The notes under the pieces are model-generated. The model was not told the DNA's origin and did no database searches. It saw only the letters and a program-made list of their open reading frames with translations. A stretch of 64,000 nt of DNA from Beta vulgaris subsp. vulgaris (lineage: Eukaryota > Streptophyta > Magnoliopsida > Caryophyllales > Amaranthaceae). This document shows, one piece after another, positions 36,346-47,982 of this stretch (position 1 is its first letter; each line of letters begins with the position of its first letter). The stretch lies in contig NC_079205.1 in NCBI RefSeq assembly GCF_026745355.1, positions 62,358,915 through 62,422,914 of the forward strand, in the 5' to 3' direction. The translations under genes and the position numbers were made by a program.

Positions 36346-39300
36346 ATGAAGTTTAACAAGAGATATTCATATTTCTTTCATTCATTTCTCTTAATAATAA
36401 TGATCATTTTACAAAATAACCAATCTTTATTAATCCACGGTTCACCCAACCCTATAAAAACCGTTGTCATTTTAGTTATGGAAAACCGGTCATTTGATCA
36501 CATGTTGGGTTGGATGAAAAAACTCAACCCGGAAATAAATGGCGTAAACGGGTCGGAGTCGAACCCGGTTTCTCTATCGAAACCGGATTCACCACTTATT
36601 TTTTACAATGATACAGCACATTATGTGGTTGACCCGGACCCGGGTCACTCATTTCAAGCAATAAGGGAACAAATATTCGGGTCGGACCAAACCGGGTCTG
36701 AACCGGCCTCTATGAATGGGTTCGCTCAACAAGCTTATGCTATCAATGGTAGTATGGAGATGGCTAGACATGTGATGAATGGTTATAAACCGGAGTTAGT
36801 ACCGGTTTATCAAGCTTTGGTTCAAAATTTCGCGGTGTTCGACCGGTGGTTTGCTTCGGTTCCTTCATCAACTCAACCGAACCGGCTTTTTGTTCACTCG
36901 GCTACTTCAGCTGGAGCTACTAGCAATATTCCGGCCTTATTAGCTAAAGGTAACACTCTTCTTTTCTTTGTTACTTTCTCGGTTTCTCCGTCTTTAAATA
37001 GTTGCACTATTTGGCATTTGGTCACGATTTATAAACCAGTTTTAACAAGTCTTCCCTCACCATTATATAAGAAAAAAACATAGTAAAGTGGAATTTCGTT
37101 AAATTCGTCTAAATATGAGGATTTTATAATTTTTATTTATACGCAATTAGAGATATTAACGTTAAAAAAACGTTGGCAAATTTGAAAACACAAACTGTAA
37201 GTATTTTGTTGGTGTAAATGATTTCTAAATGTGGTTGTTTTGATTTTCTTGAATGTTTAGTATTTGTTCTCAACATAATCATTTGTGTAACAACTTAAAA
37301 GTCCTCATAATAATTATATTTTGATTCTAGGATGATGTGATTTGTAAGTGTGATTTTATGTACTACATGTTATTTTTTAAGAAGATTTTTGTTCATTCTC
37401 TATGTAAGATACTGCTTTTAGTGGTTAATTAATGAGAAAGTGGAATCTTTTGACAAATTGTAATGAGCACATGGCTAACAATGTTAAATGTCTTTGAACT
37501 CCTTCCTTATTTCTTTTTAGTTGTAGCACAAGAGCCAAAAGGCATAGTGGTGGGAAGAGGGATGACATGATTTTGCGTCTTTGCTTTAGCCTACGAGATT
37601 GCTACATCTATCGAGTAAATAATCTACCACTAGAGATAGACATTTGAAAGTATTTTTCGTAGTTGCATCATTTTTTGTTGTTTTCAACTAACTAGGCTCA
37701 ACCTGTTGGGTTAGCTTGACATGGCGCGACCATGCCTAGCTCTAAGAGTACATGTTAGTACAATTAAGAAAATGACAATATATGTTGAACAGGCTATCCT
37801 CAAAGGACTATATTCGATAACTTGGACAGTGAAGGGAAGTCCTTTGGAATTTACTACCAAAATATTCCAGCTACATTGTTCTACCGCAACCTAAGAAAGC
37901 TCAAGTACATCACCAAATTTTTACCCTATGGCATTTTCTTCAAAAGACATGCTAGAGAAGGGAAGCTCCCGAGCTACGTCGTGGTGGAGCAGCGATATAC
38001 GGACACTAAGGCAGACCCGGCTAACGACGATCACCCGTCACACGACGTGTACCAAGGCCAATTGTTCGTCAAGGAAGTTTATGAGACACTAAGGGCTAGT
38101 CCACAGTGGAATGAAACACTCTTTTTGATCACTTATGACGAGCATGGTGGATTTTATGATCATGTCCCTACCCCGGTTAATGGGGTCCCTAGCCCCGATG
38201 GGATCGTTGGGCCCGAGCCTTTTTTATTTAAGTTCGATAGGTTGGGTGTTCGTGTACCTACTATTGCGATTTCACCTTGGATTGAGAAGGGTACTGGTAA
38301 GTAATCTTATCAATCATGGTTTTTATTTTATCTTCCTTAAAATAGAATTTAATGTAAGGTTGAATCAAAACCCTAGATGTAGTTATGTCCTTGCTAAGGG
38401 TGCATGCATAATTGCATATATGTTGGTTTTCTATGATTAATTAGGAAAAATCTAGAAGAAGAGGTCTAAAGACTAAAGAACATAATAGGAAAATGTTTCA
38501 GTAATTTTTAGGGTTGCCAATCCTCTTAGACACATTAAAACGGGAGAATTGTTATAAAAATCATATTTCAATGAATTCATAACCAATGAAAATTTAATAA
38601 TAAGAGGATTGACAATCCTTAGAGTCACTCAATCAATGTCCGTCATAATAAGTTAAGCAACTAAATTCGAATCTAGTTGGCACAAAATTGTAGAATTTGT
38701 AGTTGCATTTAGTCACATAGTGGTGGGACCAAAGTTATGAGTAATATTATTGGAGATCTCTTTAGGTAAAAAGGCAACATCATACTGTTTTCAGTTGACA
38801 AGCGCCTATTCAAGTTTGCTTACCTGGAGATCAATATTGAAAAGCCACTTAATCTGCAAAGATTGAATCAACTAGACACCACTACCAATATACCAGATAC
38901 GTAAAATAGTATCAAAGATGTCTTGATCTAGTGGTTAAGATTGAGGTGCTGTGAACGATACATTATAGGTTCAAATTCCCCCCTCCTTTTTCGTATTTGG
39001 TACTGCCTTCGTGACTCATATGGATAAAAAGAATAGGTAAAAATAGTCCTTACAGACAAAACTACGAGCTCTATTTAGTTGGACGAAAAAATGCTTCGAA
39101 AAAAAATAATTCCTGAAAACTGCTTTTTCATAAAAACTAATTTGATGGTGACCATAAAGTTTCCTTTATTTTGTTCCTAACTATAAAGTATATGAGATAA
39201 GGAAAAATAAAAGGAAGGGAGAAAATGGACGGGAGAAGGTACATAAAACAATAAAGAATAAAGAGAAAAACGTGACATTCATTTCTTGAGACATTAATGT

Positions 39301-42300
39301 TACATCTTTTTTGCGAACCAAGCAAAGTTAACTAGAAAAATACTTGTCTAAAAAATCGTATGTATTTCCCCAAACCAAAAGTTTACAACAAAAGAAAGTT
39401 CTACAACAGTTGCTACTATGTGGCTATGATAAATTAGTAAGACCTTAATGATAAATCATTTTTTATGGTAATTACTAATTATCTACATTTTTCTTTAAAC
39501 GCTCTCCTGTCAAAAAAAAAAAAAAGTTTGATTGTATAACAAAACTAGAGTTTCTTATTATGGGCCAAATGACAGCCCAAAAGATGAAAGCGTAAAGTTT
39601 GACAAAGTTGGGCTAAGACCTGAATTTCCCAACTATATACTTCCTCTGTTTCTTTTTACTTGCAACAGTTTGACTTTCACGCTTGCCAATACATAATTTC
39701 AACCATCAATAAGTTTAATTACCGATAAATAAATATTATAAAAATTATATATTCGGAAAATATACATTCAGACGAATCTAACAAGAACCCCACATGAATA
39801 TGTTTTTCCTTAACTATAAATCACCAAACATAAGCTAAGTAGAGTTGGTGAATAGTGTAAAAGTCAAACCGTTGCAAGTAAAAAGAAACGGAGGAAGTAG
39901 TATCTTTCTAAGAAATATGTTTGACCATTAATATTTTCTTTATCATGTTAGCATAAACTATAAAAATTTAATATTTTAAAAATACATATTATGATGAATC
40001 TAACAACAGCACAATATGATAATTACGTTTTATCAATGAGATTTTACTGTCAAAGTTTACAAACTTTGACCCTTAAAAAGAAAATGAAGCATACTTATAG
40101 GAATGGAGGGAGTAAAACCCAATTTATATCGAGCTTAGACTAAGACTCTGTTTGACAACACATTTAAGTCACCTTAAATAAGTATGTGATAAAAATTTAA
40201 GTCACCTAAACTTAATAGTCGTGTTTGAAGTAAGAGTTTAAGCTCAAAAATTGACTCAAAATTGAGTTGTTATCAAATATATCATCTCAATTTAAGGTGT
40301 TGAAATTTTCTGCCACGTTATTCGTTTCAGCTCTATTTCAACTTATGTTTCCAAACATAATCTAAGTCGGGCCGGACGGTCGGACCAGGTCGGACCAGAT
40401 CGGACTACAAGTAGCAGTTTATACTTCTAGGCCTTGTTTGGTTGACAAAACAAAACATGGGAAGTGCAAATTCCTAGGAAGTAGAAGTATATGAAGTTGT
40501 TTGGTTGGCAAAATCATGGGAATTTGCACTTCCTAGGAAGTTCTACTTCCTCCAAAATGGAGGAAGTTACCTACCTAGGTCCCCCTAGGTAAGTAGAACT
40601 TCCCATTATCAACCAAACACAATTTTACACTTCCTAGGAATTTCAAATACATGGAAAAAACAACTTTCTAAGAAGTATGACTTCCTATATACAACCAAAC
40701 GAGGCCCTGATGTTTGCTTTCATCCGCTATCCAAATTACCAAATTATCCTTAATAGAAAACAAATAAGTCTCACCTGCTGTTGCATGAGCCATACCAGGA
40801 ACTTTCTGGCATTCAATAATGGCCCTTGAAGAAGATTTCTTATAAAAGTAGCTAGAATATATCTTGTATAACAACTTTGGATTTTAGCCTCACAAAATCT
40901 CATATCATGTGGAAGTGTCATAACTTTCTTCATTTCACATTACTTTTCTAATTTCTTATGGCAGAGGGTGAACTTGGGATTAGTGTTCAATTTTCGTGGC
41001 CCTCATGTTAATTCTGTTTAGATTCCTGAGCCTATTAATTAAATTATATTGTTTCAACCAAAAAAAAAAAAATACTTGGTCCATCTAATGGATAATTTAT
41101 CTACTTAAATTAAATGTACAATAATAAGGGGAACATATATATTAGTAATTAATGTAATTTTATTTATTTATTTTAAATGGGGTAAATCATCCTGAGCAGG
41201 GCCATCTCATAAAATCAAAGGTCTTGTGCTAAAATAAAATTATAAAGATTAATTTTTTTGGTGAATAGAAGAGCCGGAAGAGTTATAAATGGGAGTTTTT
41301 GGAGAATAGGAGAAGAAGAAAAATACCAAATAGAAATTAATCTCTTTATATTTGTAGTTAGATTTAGGTTTTCTTTTCTTTTTTTCCTTTGAACGGACAA
41401 CTAGTAAAATTGGACCCTTATATTTCGGGAGCCCTGTGTAGTTGCTCACCCTGCACATGTCCTTAGCCGCCTCTGATCCTGAGTATATGCTGGTCCAATT
41501 ATAAAGTACCTGGTATGAGATTTTTCTGTAAAATTGACCATAATCCTTACTGATATTGTTTAACTATTTTTGTATAATCTTTTTAAATTTATAATTTCAA
41601 AATATCAATTTTTAATAATTTCAATACATAAAATATTAATAGTTGAAGACATATTTTGGAGATTGTAATGGTCAATGTTGTAAATCCTATTAGATACGAA
41701 TTTTTGGTTCAACAAAAATAATCTTCAAAAACTTTGTGATGTTTGCACTATACTTGAATATTATTTCGCCTAAATTAACATAATCCGACCTTAGCTCAGT
41801 TGGTAGAGCGGAGGACTGTAGTTGGTTAAACAAAAGACATCCTTAGGTCACTGGTTCGAATCCGGTAGGTCGGATATTTTTTTTAACCATTTTTCGTTGT
41901 AATGATATTTACATGTTTTGTGTTCTACATTTTTGCAGTTGTTCATAAGGCTCAAGGACCATATCCAACATCAGAGTACGAGCACTCGTCTATAGCAGCA
42001 ACAGTCAAGAAACTCTTCAACATGTCAAGCCCTTTCCTAACTAATAGAGATGCTTGGGCTGGCACCTTCGAAGCCATCGTAGAAACAAGAACCGAACCAC
42101 GAACAGATTGTCCCGGTTAGTTTGAACTTAACTATGCGTAATTATTTGGAAAAATTAACAGGAATAATCCTAGTTATGGTGTTTTATCGCCATAATCTTG
42201 ACTTTGGCTTTTTTTCATAATGCTGGCCACTTATCCTAGCAATGATTTGATATAAACTTATTAAAGATTATGTAGGAGAGGTAGCTTACTGAGTCGTGTT

Positions 42301-42827
42301 AAGATTATTCTAAAGTAACACATAATTGGAAATATTGTAAGGGAAATCGCCTACATTAGGACTATTCTTGTGTTTTATTGGAATCACACGCAATATGAAG
42401 TCTTGCAAGTGATATAAGTTGAACATGAAATCTATCACACTAAATTTTCAGTTTTCTGTTTCTTATGTTCAACACATAACAAAAAGAAACATGTTTTTGG
42501 GTTGTGGTTTTAGTACAACTGCCGACACCAGTACAGATAAGGAAAGGGGAGGCAGACGAGAACAGGTTGCTAAGCGAGTTTCAGCAAGAGCTGATGCATC
42601 TTGCAGCGGTACTAAAAGGCGATAACATATTATCGAGTTACCCGGAGAAGATAGCAAAGGGGCTTACGGTGAAGCAGGGGAAGGAGTACATGGAGGAGGC
42701 AGTGAAACGATTCTTCGAAGCAGGGCGACTTGCTAAGGAGTTGGGAGTTCATGAAGAACAAATTGTCAAAATGAGACCATCTCTCACTTCAAGACCTACA
42801 AAATCTAGCACTCAACAACACCCTTAA
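36346..42827 (+). CDS. Non-specific phospholipase C (NPC1/NPC2-like)
   Basis: NPC enzymes hydrolyse phosphatidylcholine and related lipids to diacylglycerol and a phosphorylated headgroup, in phosphate starvation and lipid signalling. Exons: 36346-36949, 37793-38296, 41939-42115, 42514-42827; total 1599 bp, 532 residues, the usual family length. A hydrophobic signal peptide lies at about residues 8-32. Phosphoesterase motifs are present: ENRSFDH (about 46-52), [30 protein letters not shown], and [13 protein letters not shown] (from about 317). C-terminal blocks [30 protein letters not shown] and MRPSLTSRP also match. The region [17 protein letters not shown] resembles NPC1/NPC2 more than NPC6 as I recall them. 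Intron 2 is 3.6 kb and full of insertions, including a tRNA gene; intron 1 is 843 bp. All splice borders are GT-AG and in phase. Confidence 0.93.
38922..39030 (+). mobile_element. tRNA-derived SINE-like element in NPC intron 2
   Basis: A-box-like TCTAGTGGTTAAGA near 38927-38940 and B-box GGTTCAAATTCC at 38968-38979, too divergent to fold as a tRNA. A degenerate relative with GGTGGTTAAGACT is at about 60352-60425. Ends uncertain. Confidence 0.45.
39640..39897. mobile_element. Stowaway-type MITE, 258 bp, third family, in NPC intron 2
   Basis: Ends CTTCCTCTGTTTCTTTTTAC and GTAAAAAGAAACGGAGGAAG with TA outside, and long inverted arms (TTGCAACAGTTTGACTTT / AAGTCAAACCGTTGCAA). Nearly the same as 61942-62197; a worn copy is at 45374-45629. 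Confidence 0.9.
40138..40380. mobile_element. Worn MITE in NPC intron 2
   Basis: GACTCTGTTTGACAACACAT at the left is loosely mirrored by ATGTTTCCAAACATAATCTA at the right. The inside repeats TTTAAGTCACC. No target duplication established. Confidence 0.4.
40430..40706. mobile_element. Tourist/PIF-like foldback MITE in NPC intron 2
   Basis: Ends GGCCTTGTTTGGTTG and CAACCAAACGAGGCC pair at 14 of 15 positions. The inside is built of alternating direct and inverted CTTCCTAGGAAGT phrases around a CCTAGGTCCCCCTAGG centre. Flanking trinucleotides do not clearly match. Confidence 0.75.
41785..41874 (+). tRNA. tRNA-Tyr (GTA), with 17-nt intron
   Basis: The acceptor CCGACCT (41785-41791) pairs with AGGTCGG (41867-41873), followed by discriminator A. 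D-arm contains AGCTCAGTTGGTAGAGC (A box) and the T-arm GGTTCGAATCC (B box). The anticodon loop CTGTAGA holds GTA, with an intron at 41822-41838 directly after position 37, the normal site for the intron of plant tRNA-Tyr. Eight T residues at 41877-41884 are a Pol III terminator. It lies on the same strand inside intron 2 of the NPC gene, 65 bp before exon 3. Confidence 0.96.
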
Positions 42828-43345
42828 GACTAAATCAGTCTCGAACTCAAAGTAATAAGTTAACTGAAACTGAAAAGACGAGATAGTTGTTGTTTGGCAT
42901 AACTAATAGTAAGTGAATGCAAGTATTAGTTTAATGTCTTGAGAAAAGCTACTAAAAAGTTATGTTAGGTTGAACAACTTCAATTATTTCATCTCCTTAT
43001 CATTGAAGGTAGTTGAAATGAGTCACTAAACATAGCCTTAATCGTCTTATTCGAAAATGCACACTAACATTTGGATTTTTTTTTGGGGGTGTACATTGTG
43101 ATCATAAAAATTGCGAACATGCATTTCTTTCCGAGTATATAAATAAGGAAAATGCTAACTTTAGCCTTGAGATTCTCCTGTAATGTATTTTCTTCTCTAT
43201 TCATACAAGACATCATTTGTAATTGCTCCTTTATATGCAATTTTGCACCTCAAAGAAATAAAAATTCGCCAAATTCTGCTGTGCTTGACTGCTTGTATAC
43301 CATATACCATATTCCATATATGTTATGTTCACAAAATATGTGTAA
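42828..43345. other. Convergent 3' regions of NPC and HPAT copy A
   Basis: 3' UTR space between stop codons on opposite strands. No other feature seen. Confidence 0.5.
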
Positions 43346-46300
43346 CTAGAGATTTTCCCAGCCAGGAATATTGGCTGTGGCTTCATTCACCATCTCTATG
43401 AGCCTTACCTGCATCAAGAATTACATATATCATGAGTCAAAAACTGATATCACGCTACGTAAAAACAACTTGATGTTATATTGCGATTCTGTTATTGGAG
43501 AAATCGAGGATACATAGCATACAACGAGGTTCCATCATAAAGCCAATTGATAATCAACGATGAGAGAAGTTACTGATGAATTAAGTTGTAACAAAAGTCA
43601 TGTAATGTTAGTATGTGGTTATGTAATTTAGAGGCATACCACAGACTCAGGAACTCCAGGAGGAGGCAGTGGAAGATCTTTTGGAACAGGACCATGTTGA
43701 AATGATCTCTTGTCAAAATGCCAATCAGTGATCTTTCCATATGTAAGCTCTCCCTGCATAGTTGTGAATTTCAGAGCAAAGAACTCAATTTGCAATAAGA
43801 TAGGACGCGAAATTTACTTTATGCAAATAAAGACGGTCAGACTTAGAAAAACAGAATTTTGATATTTTTGGTGGGACACGTGCAATCCAGGTTCCCACAT
43901 AGATCTGCCTCTGACTACATGCGAAATTAAAATCATTGTAGTCTGTCTATCCACCAAGATTTATTGAAACTAGAGTGGAATAAGCCTTACCGCCTTAGAC
44001 TAAAGTTTTAGTATGGTTAATTATGTTGTACTCTTTGATCTAATCTTAATACTTCATCCGTTCTGAAATAAATGAAATGCTTGTTTCAAAAGCTCTCATA
44101 TAAAATAGAGAAGCATTTGTTTATTTCAAAAGAGATGAAGTATTTCGAAGTCGTTGTATTTCATTAGAATGATTAAAAAGATAACCTAGTAAAGAAACAA
44201 TGGTTTATACATTAACGCATACCTTCTTGTTGTAGTCACAACCATAAGTATAATGGATGATGTAGCTATTCCCTATTTCCCAGTCCCTTGGAGGCTAGAA
44301 TTTGAAAGGAATCAACATAAGAAGTGTCAAAGTAAGTAAAAATAGTAAATCTTTTTTTTAATGACAAACATACAAAAATATGTCTAGAATTCCTTTAATA
44401 CCTGCACCATGAAATGTTCATGAAGATTATGCTTGACACCATGAAGTGCTGAAGCTATGGCATATGCATACCTTAACACAAGATTACAAGAACATTATAT
44501 GGAATGAAATATTATCTCACTACTAAAAAAACAACCTAATATACAATAACCCTATCACGTCACTTGTTTAAAATATGAGATGTATAAAGCAATTGCATCG
44601 CTTTTATATCAAGGTTCCGTTCTGTTCAACTTATTTTAACTTATATAAGATCTTATAAGATCGGATAAAATAAGATAAGAAATAAGGTAAGATAAGATCA
44701 GATAAGATAAATAAGTTGAACAGAACATACTCTAACTTTAGACGCCATTGGTGCTGCGAAAGGGAGCTAGAAGTATTATCTGGATGATGAAAAAGTAGAA
44801 TGCAACTTACATTTCTTGCACCCAATCAAAAGTATTATCTGCCTCCGGATCACTTTTTATCTGTAATGAAACATTCATCCATGTAGGTGCAATTTCTTTC
44901 AACAAAGCCTATGACAAAAAAAATCATATCAAATTGAAATAATGTACCACAAAGTCTATGCAAAAATTCACTAAGATATACTTCCTTCGTTTTGTTTTAA
45001 ATGTAACAAAGGGTTATTTTTCGTGAGATATAAAATATTCCTTTGTTACATTTAAAATGAATCGGAGGAAGTAACTAAGATAAACTTCCATTGCTTAGCT
45101 TGTACCTTAGCCATTATAACAGGAGAACTTCCAATAGGATCCACATTCGATATCGAACCTTTCGGGTAAAACTTCCGTATAATCTTCTCGTTTTCAGTGG
45201 GTTGAATGTAGAAAAATGGATATGCTGCCGGATTTTTTCCTTGTGCTAAGTTTGGTAAGGGGTTGACAAATAGATGATCTGGTTCAGCCATGAGGACATA
45301 TCTACATCAATATTATAGTTGTGATTTTGTAATAGTGTTAATACTCATTTGTTACAAAACATCATAGTAGATATTTTCTCCGTTTCTTTTTACTTGCAAC
45401 AGTTTGACTTTTACACTATTTACCAACTCTACTTAGTTTATGATTGGTGATTTATAGTTAAGGAAAAATATATTCATATGAGATCTTGTTAGAATCGTCC
45501 GAATGTATATTTTTCGAATATATACTTTTTATAATTTTTATTTATCGGTAATTAAACTTATTGATGGTTGAAATTATGCATTGACAAGCGTGAAAGTCAA
45601 ACTGTTGCAATAAAAAGAAACATATGAAGTATATAATATGATTTTAAGAGGGTAGAAAAGTCTTAAGATATGGAATAATCACTCACTCTTCTTTAATTGT
45701 TGCTTTTTCCAACCATTGAACAAAAGCCCATGGTCTATTCAACACAATGTATCCCTATATAGAAAGATGTTTAAGTTTAGAATATGTTGAGATACATAAA
45801 TACATAAATGAAAAAGATAAAGGAAGAAAAGGACCTAAATTTCTTTCAACCTTAAAGTCATGGATTTAGAAAAAATTTCTTCGTTATGAGATAGTGAAAC
45901 AATTTGCTTGGAAAGTTCTCACATAAAACAGAGAAGTATTTTCAGTTTTTTCAGAACAGATCATCGAAGTATATACATTTTGTGAAACTTTAATGATCCA
46001 AGAATAGCATGTACCAGATGAAACACTTGACAAATTCAGAATTAATTAGGCTAGAACACCAGCATTGAGAAGATCATGGTGGCTGGTTCAATGACTAACC
46101 CGTTCTAACACAAAGTAACAAAAAAGAATGAAAAATAGAATAACTTAAGATTAAAGATTTAGTCCTACAATTTAAGCTTTTCTTTTTTATGAATAAGGAG
46201 AAAGTCTCGAGTCTTAGACCAATTTTGGATAAAAAGAAGGTGGATGAAGAATTTTCCTTTTAGTAGGTGACATACCAAACTTCAAATACCTACCAAAAAC

Positions 46301-47496
46301 AAAATCTTTATAACTTTCAATTTTAACAATAAAGATGACAATGAGTCGTGCTTGCGTGGGAGGCTTGGCCATACACGATACACTACCCTCGTGTCAAGGG
46401 ACCAACTCAACTAAAAGGTGAAGAGGATGGTTGAGGTTAGGGGTAAGCATGGGTCGGGCTAGCACGCGAGTCGGCCCGGCCCGGCCCGTTGTTCGGCACA
46501 TGAGTCGTGGGCTTGTCACAGTCAAGAAATTTTATTTCAGGCCCATCCCGACACAAGCCCGCCTATCTGGCCCGTGAACCGGATGCCCCTTTTCTTTGTT
46601 TTTTCAGTATAAAATTGCCAAAAAATAACAAAAAAAAATATAGACACTGGTCAAACACGCTGGAGGCACGAACCCGACCCGTGAGTCGTGCCGTGTTCAA
46701 AATATGAAAATTTCAAGCCCGGCCGCCTGTGCACAAAGCCCACTGACCAAGCCCGTGAACCCGTGAACAAGCCCGACCCATATCCTCAAGTCTGATCGAA
46801 CCTCAAAAATAGGTTTATACTCTATCACCTCGTGAATAGTCAAACCAAAAACCAAGGCCTGGTACGTAATCATGAATTCATGATCTAGCCATACTTTCCA
46901 TACTAAAGTTTTTGCCTCATATTATGTCAGATGTCACAACAATACAACAAGTTGCACTTTTGGTGTGCAAGCTGCAACGTTGTATTTGTGCTTCAGCCTA
47001 GCTTGACCCAGTGCCATCTTTTACGTTACGTTCGATACTAGTACTACTATCTCACGAAAATACATACCTGGTCAACACCAGGAGGAAGAGGATCCACCAC
47101 AAAAGTTGGGATCTCCCCCATCAAATTATCGGGCTGGCCCGAATGCAAAACCCGTGTGAACCCGCCCATGTCCGACCCGGGCAAATCTTTAACTCTGTTG
47201 TACCAATAGTACATTATCCTGCATTGCCATTTGCTATAAGTTGAATCCGTGGCCGTTACCGCTACATGGAATTTCGGGTTCGGCCTCGGGCTTCCAGCCC
47301 GTTTTGGGTTCGGGTCCTCGGTGATCTTGACCAACGGCTCAACTTGTCGGCCCGACCCGTGATGAACCGAAATTTCGGATGGTTTTGTAATCAACAAGAG
47401 AGTGGATAAATTATGGATGGCAAAACAAGACCCAATTACTAGTGCAACTATTAGAAATATAGCTACTCTACCTATACCTTTCCTCCCCCTCATCAT
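43346..47496 (-). CDS. HPAT: Hydroxyproline O-arabinosyltransferase, tandem copy A
   Basis: HPATs are Golgi type II membrane enzymes that add the first arabinose to hydroxyproline of extensins and CLE-type peptides. Exons: 47068-47496, 45687-45754, 45106-45301, 44811-44908, 44402-44471, 44223-44294, 43640-43753, 43346-43408; 1110 bp, 369 residues. The start is chosen at a double ATG (47496/47493), where the protein aligns without gaps with copy B; an in-frame ATG at 47538 would add 14 residues. A membrane anchor lies at about residues 10-30. Family blocks follow: FHVAVTATDSTYSKWQCRIM, GSDMGGFTRVLHSG, GYIVLNRPWAFVQWLEKA, YVLMAEPDHLFVNPLPNL, AAYPFFYI, APTWMNVSL, SALHGVKHNLH and SYIIHYTYGCDY. 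The conserved PPWD is PPRD here. Five of seven introns contain a MITE. Intact and probably functional. Confidence 0.9.
44052..44140. mobile_element. 89-bp Stowaway-like MITE in HPAT-A intron 6
   Basis: CTTCATCCGTTCTGAAATAA at the left, TTATTTCAAAAGAGATGAAG at the right, TA on both sides; a nearly complete hairpin. Confidence 0.8.
44618..44729. mobile_element. Hairpin MITE in HPAT-A intron 4
   Basis: Ends GTTCTGTTCAACTTATTT and AATAAGTTGAACAGAAC pair almost fully. The inside is AAGATAAGATC-type repeat. Confidence 0.8.
44981..45071. mobile_element. 91-bp Stowaway-like MITE in HPAT-A intron 3
   Basis: CTTCCTTCGTTTTGTTTTAA and TTAAAATGAATCGGAGGAAG with TA outside, long hairpin arms (ATGTAACAAAGG / CCTTTGTTACAT). 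It fills nearly half of a 197-bp intron, 34 nt from the splice donor. Confidence 0.85.
45374..45629. mobile_element. Stowaway-type MITE, third family, in HPAT-A intron 2
   Basis: A worn copy in inverse orientation of the family at 39640 and 61942; it shares TACTTGCAACAGTTTGACTT and the inner TATGATTGGTGATTTATAGT-type segment. Confidence 0.75.
45877..45969. mobile_element. Worn short Stowaway-like MITE in HPAT-A intron 1
   Basis: It resembles the 89-bp elements at 6184 and 44052 (TTCTTCGTTATGAGATAGTG ... TCATCGAAG) but with many changes. Confidence 0.45.
46441..46788. mobile_element. hAT-like MITE with GGCCCGGCCCG-rich arms in HPAT-A intron 1
   Basis: TAGGGGTAAGCATGGGTCGG at the left, CCGACCCATATCCTCAAG at the right. 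Inner arms are GC-rich and inverted (GGCCCGGCCCGGCCCG / AAGCCCGTGAACC). No clear duplication at the flanks. Confidence 0.55.
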
Positions 47497-47539
47497 GATT
47501 CCAATATTTTTGATATGAGCAAAAATAAATTTAAACAAA

Positions 47540-47982
47540 GGAAAATGGATATTTGGAAAACGCGAGGTACTAGTTGAATATTAAGAAACTTATAGGGTAC
47601 CTGGTGAAAAAACCGATTAAGTTTTTAGAGGATGGAAGAGAGATAGAGAGAATGAGAAGAGAGGTTTGAAGCTTATTTTGGCTCAATCTGCTTGCATTAC
47701 ATTTACATGGAAGGAGGGATAATAAGAGAATCATTGACTTTGATCATGGATGTGTGTAAGTGGCGGATATGCAACATTAGACCTTATTTTATTATTCCAA
47801 GTACCAAACAAAGATTGATTTGAATATCATAATTCATAATGCTGGATTGAGAATTTACAAAAATATATCTAACTAAGTCCAATCATTGAATCCCTTGAAA
47901 AAAAAGTAATTTTTGAATTAAGCGAAAATAAATGTTTTAGGTTGTTAGTCTAAATTTCTTTACGTATACAAAAATCAGTTGG
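47540..47982. other. Upstream region of HPAT copy A
   Basis: Promoter and leader of the minus-strand copy A gene. No definite core element was recognised. Confidence 0.35.

Noticed and set aside
41902..42120. Start of a separate gene at 41902
   Set aside because: The ATG lies in an intron; from 41939 the frame is exon 3 of the phospholipase gene with a good acceptor and matching phase.
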